A stretch of 64,000 bases of DNA from Liolophura sinensis (taxonomy: Eukaryota > Mollusca > Polyplacophora > Chitonida > Chitonidae). Both the position numbers and the translations under genes were made by a program. Positions within the stretch are counted from its first letter, which is position 1. Each line of letters begins with the position of its first letter. Location of the stretch: the NCBI RefSeq assembly GCF_032854445.1, contig NC_088301.1, positions 7,622,281 through 7,686,280 on the forward strand, given 5' to 3'. Below the pieces are notes generated by a model that saw only the letters and a list, made by a program, of their open reading frames with translations, was not told the DNA's origin and did no database searches. Shown in pieces: positions 25,501 through 34,500 of this stretch.

Positions 25501-28500
25501 CATGCTTCATTTCTGTTGAATTCTTCAGGTCGCTATGAACAATCACACAGTGTGAATGCAGCTTTAGATACATTTGAATGTAATAAAAATAAACTGATGA
25601 TGAAGCCTTTCTATCGCTTGTACTCACTCTGGATGAGATTTGTTTATCTCAGTCACACTCTCCACTCCTTTTGTCAGTTCCTTCACTTTGATTAGTCCTT
25701 TTTTAGACATGGCTTGTAAAAACTTTGATAGCTGAAAAAGATATACAATTACAAGTACCTGCCTTCTTCACCTATCTGAAACGCTCTTACATCACCGTAT
25801 TTCCCCAACTTTTTCGCAAGGAGCCGAGATGAGTTCAGCTTGCTGCATGAAGTCACAACTCTACAACATTGCCACAACCTATATGAACATAAAAGCCCAT
25901 ACCTCAAGCAGGGGCACTAACTTGTTTTCCTGCCACCGATCACTTAACAGCAGACCGTGTGAGTATAGTGCGGGTGGTGGGGGTATAGACAATGGTCATA
26001 GGGTATAGATAATGTTCGACTTGCGGCGTAGGCCCCTAATTCTAACGGGTGTCATGCAAAGCGATATGGCCAAACTGCACAGCTATCCAATTAAATACAC
26101 AAATTCATGAAATTCCCGAAAGTTCCAACCACTGGTGGTTGAGTATGATGACTGCCGTCAAACGATGTTGAACGCCTAACTCAGGGATTCCAAATCAGTG
26201 AAATCTAAGTCAAACTGTCTATTCTAACAGCAGTAAACCTGCTAACCCTCCACAAAATCCATTAATTAACTTTATTTCTTGCTTAAGAGATCATTGTAAC
26301 AATAGAAACTTTCTCTCACTATTGAATCTTAATCAATAGTCATGGAATCAACTGGCATACTAAAAACCTGTGACTGAAAAGATGACCAATGGTGTGACAG
26401 GTCTCAAATGGCTATCTGTTTCAAGGTTATGTGGGTGGACTGTAAGTGAAGACCATATGGTTTACAGATATATTGGCGTTTTACGCCTTACTCCAGAATA
26501 TTTCACTCATACAATGGTGGCCAGCATGATGTTATTTTTTTATTTCATTGGTGTTTTATGTCGTACTCCAGAATATTTCACTCATACGACGGCAGCCAGC
26601 ATTATGTAATTTATTTATTTGATTGGTGTTTTACGCCGTACAACGGTGGACAGCATTACGGTGGGAGAAAACCAGGCAGAGCCCAGGGGAACCCACAACC
26701 ACCTCAGGTTGCTGGCAGACCTTCCCACGTATGGTCAGAGAGGAAGCCAGCATGAGCTGGACTTGAACTCACAGTGGCCGCATTGGTGAGACTCGTGGGT
26801 GATTACGTTGCCCTAGCGCACTAACCAACTGAGCCACAGAGCCCCCTGCCAGCATTATGGTTTGAAGATTTCACAAAATGGTGATCATAAACTCTGTGTG
26901 CATGGGTTGAACATTGTGTTCACATGTTTGAAAATTGACAGCAAATTAACAGCTTCATATTGCAACAATTTTAAACAATGGCTATCACCATTCCTCGTCA
27001 CATATTCTGGGAATTCACAGATCGTGTGCCAAATTGTCTTACAGGTAACTGACAGCTCATAGAATTCAACACTGAGCAATCAGATGAACTGATTGTCATT
27101 GACCTGCCCCTTGGAAAAACAGACTGACTGCGAAATCTCCTGACAAATTTAGACTAAATGACGGGAGTTAAAAAATTTACATATTGCCATGTATCTAGTG
27201 ATGATTATACTTTTAAGTTAGGCCTTCATACTAAACCATTTAAGTAAAACCATCATACAGTCCTGTACTGGTTGATGTATTATAACGATGTTCACTACAC
27301 TTAATCTATTTCGCACAAACAAAACAACAGATGGTCGGATAGGGGTCTGTGATTGATGTGTCCTACAAACTATACTGGAATAGAGCAAAGCTGCAATTTG
27401 CATATCAATACCACTCAGCTGGTTTGAATGCACTCGGTCAGTTGTTGATTGACACCTCCAAATTTTCACCCAAAGAACATTACCTTATTGTTAGGTCATC
27501 AGAGCCTACACTGGTTAGATAGGCCTATATGTAAGCTCTAATGTAATGCAAAAAACTGGGTGAAAATGAATTTTCTTACGAGAACAAACAATAAAACTAA
27601 GCCAAATTTCTGTAAGTGGAGGCTTACAATGTTTTGTTCAACTTATGGAAGCATAAAAAAATTATCAATTCAATTATCAATATTTTAGAAACGTACAAAC
27701 ATTGTTACTTTGGTTATTGGTTTAGAAACTTTTCATTCTACATGCATCTTGTAACAACTTTCTGAAGAAAAGAAGAACGAGTCCAATCACAAAGAGCGTG
27801 CTTTTCAGAAGTGAATGCATGCGTCAGAACTACTCATATAGAGATTAAGGGATTAAAGATGAGTGTTTGATTCTGCCTTTGAACAATCTCACGTTTAACT
27901 ATAGCTATAAACGTCACAAAATGGCCTAACATCTCTGTTACAGTGTTGATGTCGAATAATTTATTTACATTCGTTTAAAAACGGAAATGAATTACACCAC
28001 AAGCAAGACTTCAGTTTCTGTTGTGTACACCTCCCATCTTCTGAGTCACTGTTTTGGTTAGGTGAATCATATTCTACATGTATTTATTTAACAGCCTGAC
28101 TGTTCAGTCATATGCCACAGGTGATTGTATATACACGCTGTGTGAAACAAGGAATAAATGTCCAGAACTTGAGATATATGCTGGTGCAAATTCTGGTGTG
28201 ATGAACACAAAAATGTCTTGCTGGCCAGCACTCGACAGCCATCTTGTACTCCTGTATATAGATGCAGGCACGACAATACAGATGCAGGCACGAGAATACG
28301 ATTACCGATACAGAGAGAAATGAACATGGCAACCACCTGTTGTCTTTAATAATTCTGTACTTGATATTTCTTGTAAATACCATAAAGAGTAACCAGTATT
28401 TGTCAGCCATGCTGGCTGACTGTACCACGTCTCTCAGCACATTAGGGCTTACATGACAGACCCCCTGCAATGTGTGATCTGTATCTTACAGGAACGGGAT

Positions 28501-31500
28501 TACACCCGATCTACCCATCTGCCTGCCATGAATTCAACCCTGACGTCTTCGTAAGTTTTATGCCCCTGCTTGCGAAAAGGCTGCAGAAATACAGTAAGCA
28601 TAACCCAGTGAAAAGAACCCAATTTCACCTGCAGTTTGGTATGTCAAAATGTACATTCAACATCACATAAAGGCCTTAAAATGATACTTCTATGTCAACA
28701 CTTTGAAGAAATTAATCAAACTGCACAAAAAACCTTGAGTTGGCCTATAAGGTGGATAAAGCAATCAGAATGAAGCAAAAAGTGTCACCTGAAAAATGCT
28801 AAACTTTAAGTTAAAAACAGTGCCTCTAAATAATTTTACACATATGTAAAATATACTTCAAATTTTTGAAAGGTTCTAATCATAAACAGATGACATGGGT
28901 TCTACAGTAGTAATTCCAAAAAAAACATCTGCCATCCTTATATAGACTCACTTGACCATTGGTATGTATCTCTGTGTTTTCTCCTTCAAACCAATGACTT
29001 AACAGAGATCCATATTAAATTTTCATTAAAACCCTAGAACAGTAGCTGAATGGTCGCCATCAATGAGTTACTATTACAATACAAACTGTCATCGTCAGTA
29101 TGTTCTAATCTCTTACAGAGAAAACTGTGCCAGTAAGGAAATCAAAGATGGCTGACAGCAGCCATATTGGATGATGTAGATAGTGATAGAAATAAATCCT
29201 AGTGGTCCTTTCACTGACTTGGAGCCAGTGTGTAATTATGAACTGGTCAACGTACATGTGTATCTAGATCTCAAGGAGAGATGTGACATGTGGACAGACA
29301 TATGTCGGCCAAAATGTGATATGTGAAGGCTGAAAACTAATGCAATGCCTACCTTCTTATAAGTGGACTTCTTAACATCAAGAATATCTTTTCTTGTACT
29401 GAAAATAACAAATCCGTCCAGATTTTCATTTGATTTGGGGGAACTATTATGAATGACACATCTCAAAGGTGAATGCACATTAATGGACTTCAAATTTTCT
29501 TGCATTACAGGAAGACTGGTGTCAGTGATGTCAAAAGCTTATTTTTTACTTCAAACCATATATCTGACATTGAAATTCCTCTACTTGAGATAACTTCAAA
29601 AGTGAAAATATATGTAGAAACATAGGATATCCAACATAATGAAATGCCTTATACAGCCAACCTCAGATTACAAGCATCTGATTGCATTTATTTAAGTGAA
29701 AAATAAAATCAGTAAGTTTAAGTGACCTTTCCACTTAATTTTTTCAACTTAAGTTTTGTTCATTCAATTTCAAGGTTATCTTTACTGTTTCACATTTACT
29801 TTGATCATCTACAGTCAGGTGAGACTAACATTAGCTGGATTAAATGTAGACAAAAATTAGTTTTCAAAACTGATTTCAGCTTAATTTTGTTCTTTGACAA
29901 GATGAAAAAGGACTGTTTTCAACAACTATTGCAGGTCGTCCAAACATACCTGCAAGGAAGCATTAAGTTTCTGTACAGATTGCTGGTTAAAAGAGGAAGG
30001 TCTGATTTCTTCACTTTGGTTTTCAAAGCTGTCATAAAAGCCTCAAACAGGAATTCATCCATGTCAGCTGCAAGGATAAACAGCTATATGCTAAACTTCA
30101 CACAAAATTTCATAAAAATGTGTTTTGAAGGGAAAGGACAGATTTGTTCAGCGGTATCTGCTAGAATAAGAAATAAGAAACCGTCCTTAAAGCCTCTTCA
30201 AAGATCTTCATAATCTGCCATGAAGAGGGAATAGTAAAATATTTCAGCTTCTGGTTCTTGGAGGCAGAAATCTGAAACATGTACTTCATTGTATAAGATA
30301 ACAAACGATAATCTTTCAATATTTTTTTCACATGTAAACATCCTCATGTTGTTTGTTTAAATTGTCCCACGCACATTTTTACATTCATAACTGATCACTG
30401 AACAAGGACAGTGGAATCTGTAAATAACTTTTAAACCAGACACAAGCCTTTATTCTGTCCTTTAAACCAGCCTCTCACCTGTTGTATATGTGACAGGTTC
30501 TGGTTCAGATGCAGCCTCTTCAGAAGGTTCTACCTCCTCAACCCCACCCTCTGCACCCTCACATTCACCATTAGCTACTGGATCTCCAGCCTCTAGATTG
30601 AGGCTCTCTACTGTGGGCACCTCTTCTGATTTTTCTGGCAGCCCATCCTGATCCACATCACTTTGCTGATCAAAATCTGGATCTGGAAGAACAGGTGGCT
30701 CAGACTTGTCCCCAACAGACCTGTTTAATGAAGAGCGAAAGAATGGACAAGAAGATGAAGTACAATCAAAGATTGTGACTAGCAAATGAAACCTACCCTG
30801 CTTTTAGTAACCATATACCATTCATGTATACTTAAGTAAAACAAGAGATCCGTCTCAATTTTGTACATCTTTATATTCCAAGTGCAATTTCAAGCTTTCC
30901 CTCTCCACCAGACTAGGTGATGTATAGGGTAATAGAATTTTAAGGGACAGAAATGACTCATACCTGTAAAGGGAGAGAACTGTGAAGACGCAGTGCTGTC
31001 ATCACGCTGTATCATCACTGAATGACTGGATGGGGTTTAATGCCACAACGGCTCTATTTCAGTCACATCATGGTGATAATAGATGTGTATCTAAGTTTCT
31101 CTGTCTTGACCAAGAACCAAAAAACTTCCTTCCTTTAATCATCACCCAAAATTTTAGACGGTGTCAAACACATCTGTTTTGTTTTATAGGTTTATATATA
31201 ATTTCTGCTATTCTGTAAGACGCGTTGTAAGTTGGAGGTCACGTAACCACCCTTTCGTGTCGAAAACAAAATATTAAAGCATAGAGGAAAAGGTCACTTT
31301 TTGCCACTTCGCTAGCGACCAGTAAGGTCAAGTTGCACAAAATAACGTCACAAAAGCTCTGCAGAAACACTCTGACTATCTGGAAAGCTGAAAAATTATA
31401 CACATTCAACGGATACAAGATCTCTGACAGCGATTCAAAAATAGGCATTTTCCTATGCAATAATGTAGGGAGGACAGTTTCCTTCAGCCATGCCATAGGT

Positions 31501-34500
31501 TACTAAGGAGATCATGTGGTCTCTAGATTCCGATCTTTCTTGCAGAATTGGAATCTACTAATACTGTCAGTAAGCGATGAACACAGTAAAATTATTTATT
31601 TGATTGGTGTTCAACATTAGACTCAAGAATTTTGCATTTGAAAAGTGGAGATCAGGTTTATGGGTGGAGAAAAAAAAGTACCCAGAGTAGGTCAGTGACC
31701 TTCATCAGTTACCTGACAAATCCACAGCCAGAAAAGAATTCAATGAAACCCACATAAAGAATTTTAGCAAGAAATGCTTGGCTGTAGACACACAACTTAC
31801 CATGATTTACATATAATTTACCATAGTGGGCATACAGCTTAACATAAATGACACACAACTTACCATAGTTGACATACAACTTATCATAGCTGACATACAA
31901 CTTACCATAACTGATGTACAATTTATCCTACATGTAAATGACCCATAACTTACCATAATCGGCACACAAAGTAACATAACTGACATACAACTTACCATAA
32001 CAGGAATACAACTTACCATAATTCATCTCCTACTATGTGGCAAATCTTAACTCCTTTTCCTTTCATTCCTGAATCTCTCATATCATCAGATGACATGAGG
32101 GCTACTCCTGTGGCAATGGGGGCTCTATGAGGGATAGAAAAGACACAAGGCATGTAATAAACATTAAATTCGCAGTGATTTGATTTGTTGCTTTATTGTG
32201 CCACAGCCAAAGGGGAAAACACACATATGATAATAGTGGCCAGTTTTACCGGTGGAGAAAGCCAGAGTACATCTAAATGGAGTAAACCACTGACACATCT
32301 GTTGAAGGTGAGCAGTTACTGCCAGACTTCATCTAAATGGAGTAAACCACTGACACATCTGTTAAAGGTGAGCAGTTACTGCCAGACTTCATCTAAATGG
32401 AGTAAACCACTGACACATCTGTTGAAGGTGAGCAGTTACTGCCAGACTTCATCTAAATGGAATAAACCACTGACACATCTGTTGAAGGCGACCAGTCTCT
32501 GCCAGACTTCATCTAAATGGAGTAAAGCACTGACACATCTGTTGAAGGTGAGCAGTCTCTGGTAGATTTCATGTAAGACCGCACCAATGTCCCCACAACA
32601 ATGAAGCACAGGAATCATGAAAATTCCCGACCAAGAGCGGGACTGAACCTATGACCCAGCAAATGAAGAGCATGGATTAAAGGTCATGACCTGCTCCCAA
32701 AACAGTAAAACTTATGAACACGAAAACTGATTATAAGCTAATGCAGGGTAAGTATGTGCAATTGTTGAAAGGCTTAACAGAAGTCGCATATCGAAAATTG
32801 GCTGTGACATTTCACTGGTTCACACCAAGAAATGAAGACCTGAGAGTGGGATTGCAAGTTCAAATCCTACTCTGGCTCGTCTGCCTCGGACTTTAATAAT
32901 ACCATGCAGCTGCAGGTTTGTCAGGTACTTGTCAAGGTGCAGTGGTTTTCTCTTGGCCCTGTCTCCCATCACATGATAGTAGTGTATATGTAAAACCTCT
33001 TCCTTCATTTTGCATAATAATATCTTTATTTATTGAAGGTAGCTCAGTAAATTTACAATGAAACTGTTCTTCCCCAAGACCTTCACAGAGAAAACAATAT
33101 ATAGGAAAGATGTAATTCAGAGTTTACTAAAAAAAAATACATCTATATACTTATACAAAACACGATAAAGCATCATGTAGATTGAAAAGCGGCGGTATAC
33201 ACATTCGTGTATACAAAAGCAACAACAAAGCCAATAGTGTTGTCACAACAACTATCCCAACCAGCAGGAGAAGCAGGTGGCTCCCCCGAAACAGGAAAAC
33301 TTATTTAAAGTCAAATTTTAGATGACAAACTTGGGCATGAATACCCACATGTATCAATATTGTCGAACTTTAGCATTAATTCCTACCTACTGCCAAATTT
33401 CGCCATGAAGACCTACCTACTGCCCACTAGTCTCACGGCACAGACCTCAGCTTTCTCTACGGAGGGCAGGTTATCACCAGCTCTTACAACCACCCCCGGC
33501 AACATCAGATCTGTAAACGAACACAACTGCATGTATTATTAATAAAATCATCAGAAGTCACAATTTGTTTTATCTTCTGACCTGAAAACCTTTTACAATG
33601 GGATACTGACAGAAATGGGACGTATTACGTCATTTCAGTGACACTGGACATTTCACTACAGCATCGACAGAGTGAAGTCGCAGTGGGTAGACCAATATGT
33701 CACAGATGAAACCGCAGAATGCAACATGTTTCCACATTAGCGCCACCTTTTGTGAGAGGAAAATCTGCTGGTGCCCCATTAAGACAATAAGCCAAATGAT
33801 GTCCAGCCTTTGCAAATAGAGAACCCTCCATTCAATAAAATTGTTCCTGGTCCCAAAGGGTGGCAGCATTCTTTCCAAAACTATTATCAAAATATATACC
33901 AATATATATGACAGTGACATTATGGTTGACAGAAACCTTGCAGAACCCGGGGGAACATCAAAAATGACGATGAGATATAGGGTTTTCAATGTGAATAGGC
34001 TGAAGAGTTGATTTATTTTTATTTTGACGTTTTTTGAACTGTTTTCTGTCAATTTGCAGCTGTGCCCCAAAACCTGTTTGCCCTCAGTACATTACATGGG
34101 CGCTAGTGAATGATGTAAGAGGCTGTATAATTTTACAGCATTTTTTAAAATTAAAATATTTAAAATCACGACTTTTACCAAAAAAAGGAAAATTAAATTT
34201 GTTTTGTCTTCAAAACAATCATCAGTTCTGCTGTCGCATTTATCTCTGCTTCAGTCAAACACCACATGATTACTCTGAATTTTCCAGTGCTCCAAAATGC
34301 ACACCTTGCTCACTTAAACATATCCTGTAATGTTAAAATGTCCCACAAAGAATAAACAAACTAAGTACAGTGCCAATAACGCGTAAATATTTTGCAGCAG
34401 TTTTGGTGGCAGGCATTTTGGAGGGTGTTTGTTTTTGACGTGATCCCTTCTGCACGACAGACATAAGACTTCTCTTCAACCCTGCTGTGTCTTTCCGAAT

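Noticed and set aside
29722-30213. A 163-codon plus-strand open frame
   Set aside because: It lies over EIF2D exon 7 on the opposite strand; the minus-strand reading has clear family homology and matching splice phases, so the plus frame is a shadow.
31709-32019. Minus-strand frames encoding repeated YGKLYV
   Set aside because: They read through the 21-bp donor array in a frame different from EIF2D.
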